Positions 10,331-20,748 of a stretch of DNA of 47,053 nucleotides are shown here, one piece after another. The notes below the pieces were generated by a model that saw only the letters and a list, made by a program, of their open reading frames with translations, had not been told where the DNA came from and searched no databases. Numbering within the stretch: position 1 is the stretch's first letter; the number at the start of each line of letters is the position of its first letter. Made by a program: the position numbers and the translations under genes. Origin of the DNA: Chalciporus piperatus (taxonomy: Eukaryota; Basidiomycota; Agaricomycetes; Boletales; Boletaceae); assembly GCA_038093975.1 (NCBI GenBank), contig JBBPTG010000188.1:1-47053 (forward strand), written 5' to 3'.

Positions 10331-10582
10331 TGTGGAACTGTCCATCCTGGACAAAGCCCAGCGTTATGGGTGCGTTATCGCGGAGTCTGTCAGACGTCCG
10401 TGGCAGTGCCAAAATTTGGTCCACACTTTCTGTTTGCTGACGGTCATGATCAGAAACTTGCTACGCTAGGAGTCAACTACGTAGCTTGCAGTAAGAGCCC
10501 AGCGTAACCTCACTGAACGACGATTGGCAAAGCTCCCAGATTTTGCGCGAACATGCAGCAGCATGTCGTTCAAGCTGAACCG

Positions 10583-10926
10583 AGTCCTCCTCCCCTTCGT
10601 TTAGCCATCACTTGCCCCACTGAGGCTACCATTGGTGCGACTGTCTATGTCACCGTTGACACACTCCATACCGATCCCTTGGTGGCTGCTTTCAAGTTGC
10701 TCCTCGTCGGCCCTGGCGTGGATGTCACGCTGAACACCAACGTTACCCTCGATGCAACTGTCACATTGGATATTCCTGGTGATCTTATGGTTGGGTATGG
10801 AGACAGCTGAATGATCATCCAGACGCTTGCTAACCTTTCCCGTGAACTGACTGTACTTCTCAAGCAACGTGAACGAGCCTCTGGCTCGAACGGCTCCTTT
10901 CACCCTGCGTTGACTCGGACAACTGA
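10583..10926 (+). pseudogene. secreted protein gene S, middle copy (pseudogene)
   Basis: Clearly homologous to the S genes at 1555-2059 and 19529-20038. Exon 1 with the signal-peptide start is absent. The signal region is interrupted by a TAG (CGTTTAGCC, near 10600). The body of exon 2 is well kept (TLDIPGD). Exon 3, 33 nt in the intact copies, has been deleted with its flanking intron halves, so intron 2 runs straight into intron 3. The last exon remains up to the terminal TGA. It cannot encode a secreted protein. Confidence 0.85.
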
Positions 10927-11146
10927 GCTCCAGCGACTTGCCAGGACCGGGGTCGTAGACGGATTCTGTGCACATGCAGACTCGGGTCTAATTTTCCTTT
11001 CTGACTGCTTTCGGGAGGTTGTGATTCTCTTGGCTTCATTGAGAGCACCCATCGGATGTCATCCTCTTGAGTCCTCTACTTTGCATATCATAGCATTGAC
11101 AGAAAAAGAAAATCATCATACAATATATGCACACTCCAATGTGACT

Positions 11147-11775
11147 CCACCAAACATCCAGAATTGAAACAGTTGATGAACCAGCATTCGACCTCCAATG
11201 ATACGCCTTACCTCTTACCCCATCGAACCATACCCCGCCCGGACCAAACACATAGTCCGAGAATTCTGTTCGTGACGAGGACATGCCACGAACCTCAAGG
11301 CATTTATCTGGGGTAGCGTCGATCGTGTTTTTTCAAAAACTTGGAGGTGGTCGAATCACATGCTACCCGAGTATATAAACGAGGTGCTCCCGCAGACGAC
11401 TTTGGGCACACCGAACATTGATGACGTTTCTACGTCCAGGCTATGACTTCTGATGACCTGAACTGGCTGAGACGTCCATGTCCGTGCTAGCCAGATCGCA
11501 CGAGTGTTTTCTCTAGAAACTGGATCGATTGGGATGGAGATGGGCCTGGGGGACGAGGGAGTTGTGCGTTTGCATACAAGGATCTCCAGACCAACGGATC
11601 ATAGGTGAGATCGCGGAATCGCTTTGAGACCTGCGACTCAAATTCAGCACAGTCGTTTCGGACAAGATTTGTGAATGCAACTGACGACCCGCAAGTGGAC
11701 GACATCGAGAGGGTTCAACAAGCAGATAATTCTGCAGATAATCTCCTCTGGAAGGACGTTTGGTTGGGATTCCAT
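11147..11775 (-). pseudogene. F-box-like gene Y, middle copy (truncated pseudogene)
   Basis: Exon 1 (from the ATG at 11775: MESQPNVLPEEII and LLNPLDVV), the first intron and the start of exon 2 are still close to the intact copy at 17716. The sequence then jumps near 11385-11340 to the last part of exon 4 (TSKFLKK, then FDGVRG and SILDVW), so more than 800 nt of coding sequence are lost. The terminal TAG has become TGG. The adjacent middle S copy is also dead, so this whole middle unit is a relic. Confidence 0.85.
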
Positions 11776-12414
11776 ATCGTCGCTATAACCAGATGACGGT
11801 CGTCGTTAAGAATGATGGTGTCTGGCGGCCTCCTGAGTAGGAGCACTTCCCGCGTCGCTCTCCTTTGCAATTGTGTCTTTCTCGTCCTCTGGTTGCCAAT
11901 GTTCAACGTTTATATCTCGCTGAAAGTCGTCCGAGATGACGGCGAGGAGCATTTGTGGCAGTGCTGCCAACGTCTTTCCCTTCAACCACGATGATCAACC
12001 TGTACACTGATGATTTGTACAAAAGTTTGTTTGCATCATGATATTTCGCCATTGGCGTAGACCCGACCCGGGTACACATTGACGCGTCCCGCGTCGAACA
12101 CTCATGCACGTCTGTTACACTGGCAGCGGCTCCTCTCTATGGATAGCTATCCCTACGTAGACTCGAACCTGACCGACACGCTCGGTTATGCGGACATCAG
12201 TCTGAACAGATGGGCTTCGCGACCAACACACCAATCGGAGTGGATGCCCGTCGTCTTGAAGCTCGGTGAACAGGTTTTCACTTTGGGGGTGACGGATGTA
12301 CAGACCTCTGACGTGCGTATTGGCCAATTTACATCCGCAGCGCTTCGCCTCTTGGGGTGTCGCATAACAGTGCAAGATCCATCTTGAAGGATCAATATTC
12401 GCTGGGGTCGTCAT

Positions 12415-13335
12415 GAGTAAGTCTTGTCCTCCAAGAGTGAACGTGAAACGATGCGTGAGTTTGTGCGAGTGCGTAGTGCGTATGAATTAGATCCAAGGAC
12501 TGATGCCAGAGAAAACTCGCACTGGGGCAATATGGGACTCCTTCTCAGTGCCCACTGCCAAGTTTCCCTGTGAGACTTGAGTTGGAACATGTCGCTGCCA
12601 TGTGTTTGATGAGCACGGGAGCAAACGTCAACCGGACAATGTTGGAGTCTAGTCTATCTATAAGGCAAGCCGTCGATGGGTTGGAGTCATGAGAGGAATC
12701 AATTGGTCTGGCTCGGAGTAAAGCAAACGGATTCCAGAACGTTTCAACAGAAATCTAGAATCGTATTAGTCTCGTAGTCACCCAGGCTGCTGTGAAGGTA
12801 CTGGCAACTGCCCAACTTGAACTGGCCTCGATCGCCTGTCGCTGGCATCGTTCAAGACTCCAAGTTGACAGCGGGGGCTATTGGCTGACTCTTGGCCCTG
12901 TGTTCATCTGACCTCGAGGCATTCCTTGCCATCGCGACAAGTCTTCGGACTCTTCCATAACAACTCACCTCTCTCGTCGCATCGACTCACTACCCGACCC
13001 TCTCATCGTGTCTCGATCGCAACCACATCGAAACGCCAAGTCGACGCCTTCATAGCCTTCCACGACGCCTTACCGTCGGTTCGCAACGTTGGGCCGTTTG
13101 ATGATCAGATTTCACTGACCAAATCCCTTGGTGTTCAATTCATTCTGTTTCCGAGTTCCAGCGCTCCATTCCATCGCCTTTTTTTTTTTTTGCTCCCCTG
13201 CCTCGTTCCATCGTTCCATCGTCCCAATTTCATTTCAAACCGTTTTTCATCTCTCCTTGTTGCTTTCTTTCTCGACCACCCTTTCAGTCTTCAGTTTTTT
13301 CTGCTCTGCTCTCTTCTCTGAATCTCTCAATCACC
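12415..13335. other. spacer and 5-prime leader before the UBL3-like gene
   Basis: Similarity to the duplicated arms ends near 12240-12410. No gene is recognised. The last 250 bp before 13336 are strongly T/C-rich, including a run of 12 T at about 13179, a common fungal promoter and leader composition, and end in the start context CACCATG. Confidence 0.35.
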
Positions 13336-14543
13336 ATGCTCTCCTCGTCTCCTGATTCCACCCCGACGCCAACCCAACCCTCCTCACAACCCCAGTCCCA
13401 GTCCCAGTCCCAGCCCCAGCCCCCCTCACCGTCACCCCCACCCAGACGATCCATCTCCCCACCCTTTGCAGACACCGTCATCCGTCCCTTTACCTCCCAA
13501 GGCAGCACATTTTCCACGCCTCAATTATTCAACTACCCACCCCCACCTCCTCTCTCGTCCAACGCCTCCGCACACGCACACGCACACGCACACGCACACG
13601 CACACGATGCCCAACTGGATCCACCCCCACCTAAATCAAATTTCGGCCCCTACACCTCTGCGAGCGCTAGAACGTCGTATACGAGAGTAGAGGATTCGTT
13701 GACGGCGCCCGTCTATCCCCAATTGCCAAGCCTACCCGGCGCGTCGAGCGAACCCGCCCGCGTCGGCGACAACGAACCAGCGCCAATACCTACGACGACG
13801 ACGACGACGACGACGGCGATGACGGATGGCTATCAGAACAACGTGGCAACAGCACCGGCAGACCCACCCATCCCACAAACACCCCAAGTGTCGCTCACGT
13901 TTTTGCTCGTGTCGGGTTGTCGAAAGACACAGTCGTTTGATCCGGAGACGACCGTTGGGAGGATGAAAGAGTTGGTGTGGAGCGCGTGGCCTGTGCGCGA
14001 TGCAGGTTCGTCTCCCGTTTTCCGTTTTCCGTTGCTTGCAATGTTTCCGTCCCCCCCGCCCCCGCCCCGGTCACACGTAGCTCATGCATGGTTTTTTTTC
14101 GATTTACGACGCATTCTAGATTGGCAAGACGAACGACCACCTGCGCCCTCATATCTCCGTATACTCTATCTAGGAAAGATCCTCCAAGACGACGAAACCC
14201 TTCTCCGTGAGTCTCCCCTCCCTCCCTCCCCTCCTCTCAGTCATCAAGCCTTTTGAACAAACATCCAACTAACCACCCCCTCCCCTCGATCCTTCCAGGC
14301 ATCGGATTCCCAACATCCCTCCCATCCTCCCCAACGCCCACCCAAACCATCGTCCACCTGTCCATCCGCCCGTACGCACCCCCGTCTGACGATCCGGCGT
14401 TGAATAAGAAGCGGAAGCTGAGCGTGGCTATAGGACGGAGGGCGTCCGCGACGGCGACGGCGACGGCGACGACGGGTGGGGAGGGCGATGTGGCGCAGGA
14501 GGGAGAGAGTGCGGGGTGTTGTACTGGGTGCGTCGTTTGCTGA
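13336..14543 (+). CDS. membrane-anchored ubiquitin-fold protein (UBL3/MUB-like)
   Basis: Exons 13336-14005, 14120-14206 and 14299-14543 give 333 residues. The start has a strong CACCATG context. Residues 1-180 are low complexity: Ser/Gln/Pro repeats, a His-Ala repeat from six CACACG units (13571-13606) and a Thr run from seven ACG units (13792-13812). Residues about 185-280 form a ubiquitin-like domain (VSLTFLLVSG, then YLRILYLGKILQDDETLL and IVHLSIRPY). The protein ends GCCTGCVVC, so it carries a CaaX-type box (CVVC) plus upstream cysteines that could be palmitoylated. That pairing defines UBL3/MUB proteins, which are prenylated and act at membranes in ubiquitin-conjugating-enzyme docking and protein sorting. 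The long disordered N-terminus is unusual, since animal and plant members are about 120 residues. Highly likely a real, intact gene. Confidence 0.8.
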
Positions 14544-14987
14544 TCTTTTAGGTTTGTGTCGAGGGGGTTGGGGGGTTGGAGAGTGGGGACGACGGCTCGT
14601 TTGTCGTGTGCTATGACTGATGTGATCCCACATTGGAGAGTTTGGACGGACGGACGGATTGGGGGGACTGTTGGGGCGCGTGGTCCACGCGTTGTGTTGC
14701 ACACGTGTTGGCGTTGGCGTTGGCGTTGACGACGGGGACGTTCATATGACGATGACGTAGCTATGACTACTATGTTCACTCTCCAGGGCTTTTTATTCAG
14801 TTTGTCGGTATATTGATATAACTCACGGATAATTTTTTGATCACCCTTTGGACTGTGCATGTGAGTTCGTCTGGTGGCATATCCGGTATCATACAACAGA
14901 CAAACTATGGTACATTGCGACTGTGGTCTCTGTCTGCGCCTGGATATCCTCCCCCAGGACTCGGAGTCGTATGGACGTTCCCTGGTA

Positions 14988-16500
14988 TCACGCCTTGGGT
15001 TTCAGCTGCCACTCAACTTCTTCCTTGATGCTCTTCAGCATATCCTCGGTCGTATATTTCGGCTTCCATCCCAACCCACGCGCCCTGTTGGCCTTGCATC
15101 TCGAGTTCGTCCCGAGGGACTTCAACTACAATCATTGACACCATCGCTCGTCAGCCCACGACGCACGTCCTACACGCAATGAAAAAAAACGAAACTCGAA
15201 ACACTCACCGATTTATTCTCAGGTCTCGCATAATCCTCCTCATCAAACGACGTCGGCTCCGGCACGTCGCTGATCTTGAACTCCCAGAGGGCTTCACCGA
15301 TCTTGAGAGCAACGTCTTTGAGCACGTGTTCGCCGTTCTCTCCAAAGTAGACACCGTCGCGTCCGTGACCTGCCCGTTCTTTGACGATGCCGTCGTAGAG
15401 GACGATGTAGAGGTCGCCGACTTGGGGGGACCAGTTATTTCATGATGTCAGTTCAGTCCGACTCGCGTGCGAGACTTACTATCGTCGATATGAACATTTG
15501 GCCACCGATTGAGCCCCTTTCCGACCATCCCGCCTCGCTTCCTCGTAATACTCGCAGAGACCATCCGAGGGAGTTGCATCGAGCGTGAGTTTTGAATACC
15601 TTTGTCTACGAGTTTACCCTCGTGCAACCTCGTAGATCGTCGAGGGGAGGACGATATGCGTGCGAGCGTATCCTATGAGTGATGCATGAATATCCGTTTT
15701 TGCGTTGCGGGCTTGACAACAACGCATATAGACAGGCCTTTTTACTTGCCTTGTTTGTCGGCGGCAAGGACCACGAGGTCGACGTTTCGGTGGGGTTGGG
15801 TGTCTGGGAGAGTTTCGAGTTGGTCGGGGTTCGTGTCGTCCCAGATGGTATCGGATTCATAGTTTCCTTCCGCGTTATCGGTGAGCACGCCTGGGTTAGC
15901 CAGAGAGCGTTAATGAAATAACGCGGTTCGAGATCACGACCCTAAGGCGTACCAGTGCCGGACTAATGGGGTGTAGTTCAGCATAGATCCGCACGGTATG
16001 GGGGATTGGACTTGCGGTATGGATAAGGATGGGTGCTTTGCCAGTCGCTTCGTGTCTCTTCTTCAACCCCTTCAAGATAGCCTTGCACGCGCCTACATGA
16101 TCCGCGTCTGCCTGCCCAAACCAATTACCCATCATCGCACACACGATCGCTCTTCAAAAGACTCTTGACCAATAATAGTTGGAGAGAGCACACTCACGCA
16201 AGCAAACACGACATCGCTCAACGACGCCTGGTTCTCGAGTATGTTTTCAATCCTCGTGAGACCCGATCACGGTCTCCACCTTGATGGATGTGAACAAGGG
16301 GACTTTGTCGGCTTTGCGAACGAGCGCTGTGATCGTGGAGGACCCGAAGGAGGGGTGTTTGAGGAGACGCGATAGAACGGCGCCTCCGATGTAGCCTAAC
16401 AGGGAGCGTTTGGGTTCAGCTCCGAGTCTAGACAAGGGGAAGAGTGGGATGTGGATATACCTGTAGCGCCTGTGATGAACACCTGTCTCTTGGTCGACAT
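14988..16500 (-). pseudogene. NAD(P)-dependent epimerase/dehydratase-like gene with two frameshifts
   Basis: Seven exons: 16500-16461, 16395-16198, 16111-16012, 15890-15750, 15672-15480, 15420-15209 and 15125-14988. All splice phases agree and give 339 residues, except for two extra single bases. One is at about 16249-16255, after GSHED; the other is at about 15616-15621, in a GGG run after STIYEVARG. The Rossmann start is FITGATGYIGG, split by intron 1. Later blocks are AILKGLKKRHEATGKAPILIHT, DTQPHRNVDLVVLAADKQ and GRDGVYFGENGEH. It belongs to the extended short-chain dehydrogenase/epimerase superfamily; the substrate is unknown. Intron 4 uses a GC donor (AG|GCAAGT). Either the gene died recently or the two indels are sequencing errors. 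A second, badly truncated copy of the last exon lies at 22647-22755. Confidence 0.75.
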
Positions 16501-16633
16501 GATGGATGTTGGATGACTGTGAGAGATAAAGATAGAACGAGGATGATCACCTGCTCGACCCATCGAAATAAAGTATGACGTCAGCTGGAACAGGAGACAA
16601 GTTCATTGCGATACGACCATCATCGTCAAGTAA

Positions 16634-17183
16634 TTGCATACCAGAATGCGCAACTCATACAACCAGAATGAAGATATAATGGAAACCTTGCAAAGATTTT
16701 CCGATGCTGTCTGGAAGAAACCAACCGCTCTCCAGCAAACTCTCAAGAGGGGCTCATCCCACCACATCGAGTACATCGAACTCGGTGAACATTTCGATGC
16801 AGTCAAGTTCAACCTCCTGCAACCTATTGAAAAGCAGTAAGATCCTCGTTCGGGAAGAGTACCGTCTCGCAAAGGAAGCCTTACAGTCTGATGTCTACGA
16901 AAACGGGGCATGTGTTACCGGCCAACCTGGTATCGGTAAGACCATGCCAGTGCTCTCTTGACAGAATGGTGGCTAATCGTGTTATTCCACTCTGACAGGT
17001 AAAACTTACTTCCTGGTTTACCTCCTTGTGGAATGCCTTAGAAACGGACACCCGGTAGCCTTCCAAATGACCGATGGAGAATCTTATGCTCTGTTTGGCA
17101 GTGGGATAGGGGTGGCCATTCTCCCCAAGGAAAAGTCTATGCCAGCACGACAGAATCGTAGGCCCCGTACATCGTTTATCTAG
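16634..17183 (+). pseudogene. fragment of a P-loop ATPase gene (Crinkler/RHS-like type)
   Basis: A first frame (16634-16840) reads HIEYIELGEHFDAVKFNLL. After a frameshift a second frame gives SSKILVREEYRLAKEAL and the Walker A motif GQPGIGKT, split by a 63-bp phase-compatible intron (GTAAGACC to CTGACAG). It continues YFLVYLLVECLRNGHPVAFQ and stops at 17183. Basidiomycete genomes hold many such ATPases, related to retrotransposon-hot-spot/Crinkler-type proteins, with the same ILVREEY - VTGQPGIGK - FLVYLLL pattern. Only the piece around Walker A survives here; no Walker B or later part is seen. Confidence 0.55.
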
Positions 17184-17715
17184 AAAAAGATTGTCTGAAA
17201 GAAATCCGTTGGCATAAATCATACGTAAATCCATCAAACCTGGTGCGGGTGGGGACAACGCTTTTTTCAGCGGTGAAAACGACACCCATCGCTACTATGT
17301 ATATGCTCACATCTATACGTCGTCCGGAGGTGGTTTATAGCCACCAAAAGTCGAAGGGGGTTGGGTAACATAGAAGGGATAAGGATGAATCACACGTAGG
17401 GCGGGCGACTCGGAGTTGATCATCGTGGTTGAAGGGAAAAGAAGTTGGCAACGTGACTGCCACAAATACTTCTCGTCATCTCAGACGACTCGGAGCACGG
17501 CGGGTTAGATGGGCAACTTATCCACTTTCAACGAGATATTAGCGTTGAACATCAGGTAGATGACGAGGAAGACACAATGGCAAGGAGAGCGACACTGACG
17601 GGAAGTACATACTCTAGTACTGGCTGGAAAGACATGCCAGGTATTCCACGGGCTCCGATGGCCGCGCCGCCAGACACCATCTTAACGACGACCGTCATCT
17701 AGCTATAGCGACGAT

Positions 17716-19339
17716 ATGGAATCCCGACCAAACATCCTTCCAGAGGAGATTATCTGCAAGATTATCTGCTTGTTGAACCCTCTCGATGTAGTCCACTTGC
17801 GGGTCGTCAGTTACATTTACAAATCTTGTCCGAATCGACTGTGCTGAATTTGCGTCGCAGGTCTCAAAGCGATTCCGCGATCTCACCTATGATCCGTTGG
17901 TCTGGAGATCCTTGTATGCAAATGCACAACTCCCTCGTCCCCCAGGCCCATCTCCATCCCAATCGATCCAGTTTCTAGAGCAAACGTTGGTGCGATCTGC
18001 ACAGTTAGCACGAACGTGGACGTCTCAGCCAGTTCAGGTCATCAGAAGTCATAGCCTGGGCGTAGAATCGTCATCAATGGGCGGTGCGCCCAGAGTCGTC
18101 GGCGGGAGGTGGCTTATCACTTGCCAATCCGACAGACGAATCGTCTTGCACGATACCGAGCCTGAGACGCCCCGATCTCAGCAAAGTGTGCAGGTGCTAT
18201 GGGAGCAAGAACAAGGAAATCTCACTCTCTGGGATGCATGCTCGATCACGTCGAGCGAGGAACACCTCGTTTATTTCGTGGCTCGCCCGCTGTTGGTGCC
18301 CGGGCCGAGTCAGAGCGTCGTATGGTATGTCTTGTCCCTTCGCACTTGACACACGGCATCCATGATCTCTTTATTCTCAGGACACTGTTTGAGTTCCGGT
18401 TGGATATCAACACTGGTCAGTTGAAAAAGACCATATCCCTGGATATTCCGACATACCCTGGAGGATGTATAAAGCTCCTCTGTTCCCAGGGACCATTCCT
18501 CTATCTCATGGGTGCACATATTGTCTTTGATACACGCAGTAGAACTTGCTATCATTTCCCTGAATTCAGTACAGAATTGGTACGTCCAGAACATGAGGGA
18601 TCATCATGATATCTCACTTCATTCACAGGTTTCAACAGCCACCTACAACTCAGTATCGGTATCAGTCTTGGTCACAGATACACACATCATCGCTTTCTTC
18701 GTGGGCGATGGTACCACGCTCGTCCAAGCCTTTTCCGTACCCGCGGATCGGAGGCAAACCAGCCAAGGTTTTGGGATCCTCAAGCTCACCCACGAAGGAG
18801 AAATGCATGACGTATTCATGGACATGACCGTGATCAAACAATCCACAGTCGATTTGATGACTGGAATCATAACGCTGCGCTTTCTACAAGCTCGGCAAAG
18901 CTCTACTCCTTCTATGGAATTCCGTTGTGTCGACCTCAAACTCCCCAAAGCTTACCCTGGTGACGACAGTGTCCTCCCTTTATCCATCATCGCGCACGAC
19001 CTCTTCAGCATCGATCACACCTTGAGTGATCGACCCATGCATGGCTTTGTCATCCGCCTTGGCCATTCCCTTGATGGCCACATTAGAGGGATTTACGTGC
19101 GTATTACTACTGGGCCAACACCTGATTCGACTACCTCCAAGTTTTTTATTACCAAGTATACGATCGACGCTAGCCCGGATGAATGCCATGAAGTTCGTAG
19201 CACGTTGTCGCCACCACAAGAAAGCACGGATCATGTATTTCGTTCGGCAGGGATATGGTTCGATGGGGTGAGAGGTACGGTGCCTCATTGGAGTCCTGGT
19301 CCTGGTTCATCACCTGTTTCAATCATGGATGTTTGGTAG
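17716..19339 (+). CDS. F-box-like protein Y (intact copy)
   Basis: Exons 17716-17805, 17861-18324, 18381-18579 and 18629-19339 give 487 residues. The start is set by the F-box, which follows at once: LPEEIICKIICLLNPLDVV, then LRVVSKRFRDLT and VWRSLYA across intron 1. The rest (GGRWLITC, RRIVLHDTEPET, a repeated pattern of beta-strand-like stretches, LTHEGEMHDV, CVDLKLP, FTIDASPDE-type blocks and FDGVRG) resembles the uncharacterised C-terminal half of many agaricomycete F-box proteins and may be a propeller-like fold. As an F-box protein it would bring a substrate to an SCF ubiquitin ligase; the substrate is unknown. It diverges from the neighbouring S gene and is a paralogue of X, with identical intron positions (exons 2+3 total 663 nt in both). 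Confidence 0.85.
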
Positions 19340-19528
19340 AGTCACGTTGCAGTGTGCATTGTATGATGATTCTTTTTTTCAATCAACACCGTGATATGCA
19401 GGGTGGAGGGGACTCAAAAGCTAACATCAAATGGGTGGTCTCAATGATAGCCAAGAGAATTGAGAGAAAGTAAAATTAGACCCGACGAAATAGAACAGTC
19501 TACAAATGACAGAATCTGTCTACGACCG

Positions 19529-20038
19529 TCAGTCGTCCGAGTCGACGCAGGTGAATGGAGCCGTTTGAGCCAGAGGCTCGTTCACGTTGCTTGGGAAGTA
19601 AAGTCAGTTCACGGGATGGACACGGTAGAGAGAGAGGTCACGCACTCAACGTTGGCAGCGACAATCACGTAGCCAGCACTGTTGGATGTCAATTTTCATC
19701 AGTTAGCAAGCATCGCGATCATCATTCAACTGTCTCCATACCCAACCGTAAGATCACCGGGAATATCCAAGGTGACAGTTGCATCAAGGGCAACGTTGGC
19801 GTTCAGCGTGACATCCACGCCAGGGCCGACGAGGAGGAAAGCAGCCACGGAGGGATCGGTGGAGAGCGTGTCAACGGTGACCTCGACGGTCGCACCAACG
19901 ATGACCTCATCGGGGCAAGTGATGGTGAGGGCAGAAACGAAGGGGAGGAGGACTGCGAGGGCGCTGTTGAGGGAGTCAGCGATGAGTCAGAGTGCAACAC
20001 CAAAGGTGAGAAGTGGCATACCTGAGCTTAGCGAACAT
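19529..20038 (-). CDS. small secreted protein S (right copy, intact)
   Basis: Mirror copy of 1555-2059 with the same four-exon structure. The start codon is at 20038-20036 and the TGA at 19531-19529. It keeps the signal peptide (MFAKLSALAVLLPFVSA), the core VTLDIPGDLTVG and the acidic end CVDSDD, with a few substitutions such as TLSTDPS for TLPADPS. Upstream are a TATA box and the conserved 12-bp palindrome. Both intact S genes lie between an X and a Y gene. The function is unknown; a surface-exposed or secreted role is inferred from the signal peptide. Confidence 0.8.
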
Positions 20039-20114
20039 GTTGGATGGGATGAAGAGTAGTAGGTAGCAAGACTGAGACTGTGAGTTGTGGATGATGAGAG
20101 GAGGAGAAGGGGGG

Positions 20115-20122
20115 CTTTTATA
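20115..20122 (-). promoter_or_regulatory. TATA box of gene S (right)
   Basis: TATAAAAG on the minus strand, 77 bp upstream of the ATG, matching the TATA position in the left copy. Confidence 0.5.
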
Positions 20123-20157
20123 TCTGTTCGGATAACTTTTTCCTTGCACGTAAGAGC

Positions 20158-20169
20158 GGGTCGCGACCC
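20158..20169. promoter_or_regulatory. 12-bp perfect palindrome upstream of gene S (right)
   Basis: GGGTCGCGACCC, identical to 1413-1424 and at a similar distance (120 bp) from the start codon. Candidate binding site for a dimeric regulator. Confidence 0.4.
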
Positions 20170-20748
20170 TAATGAATGTGATCGTGAATATGTGATGAGT
20201 TCAGGACACTCACCGATGAGTCCGCAATACTGGAGTTCATCAAAAACACTGTGAGTTCAATCAACTTTGATAAAGAAAACAATGAAGGTCAACGGATTTG
20301 CCTTTACGTGGCTGCATTTCAGATGTATTGCGCAGTCTGCGTCGCAGCCTATTGTCGTGTTGAGGCTGCTGTTTTGCTAGTCGCCAACCAACGGCAGCCT
20401 TAGGACGTAACACTATGGGCGTCGCGTCGACAAGAGCTTTCAAAAGTTGCGGACAGTTCAACTTGAACGAGTCGCATGCCGCTCACTGGCCGCTGCATGT
20501 TCACGCAACTTGTGGGAGCCTTCCCAATCATCATCCAGTGACGAGGCTGAGGGGAAACGATCAGGCAGTGACGCTGGGGTTCTTACTGCAATGATCAAGC
20601 TTGTCTAACAACCTATTTGACTTCTAGCGTGGTTGGTTCATGACCGACAGAGCGTAGTACAGGCACTGCCACAGATGTCCAGCTGACAACTTCCCGCCAT
20701 ACTAACTTGTCCATCATGAACGCCGGGCTTCGTAGGGCTTCGTCCAGG

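Noticed and set aside
12005..12045. Second CTGATGA as a possible hammerhead core
   Set aside because: No GAAA follows a hairpin and no stem III partner is present. The same holds for the other CTGATGA occurrences, near 28607, 31200, 32991, 35748 and 45120.
13571..13606. CACACG repeats as a CRISPR or satellite array
   Set aside because: A perfect hexanucleotide microsatellite inside an exon, coding for His-Ala; there are no spacers.
14237..14896. 219-codon minus-strand frame, Arg/Pro-rich
   Set aside because: Antisense to the last exon of the UBL3-like gene and its 3-prime flank; composition comes from the GACG repeats.
20716..20748. Upstream in-frame ATG as start of F-box X
   Set aside because: The 11 extra codons are not conserved in frame in the left copy, and the paralogue Y starts at the MES position.
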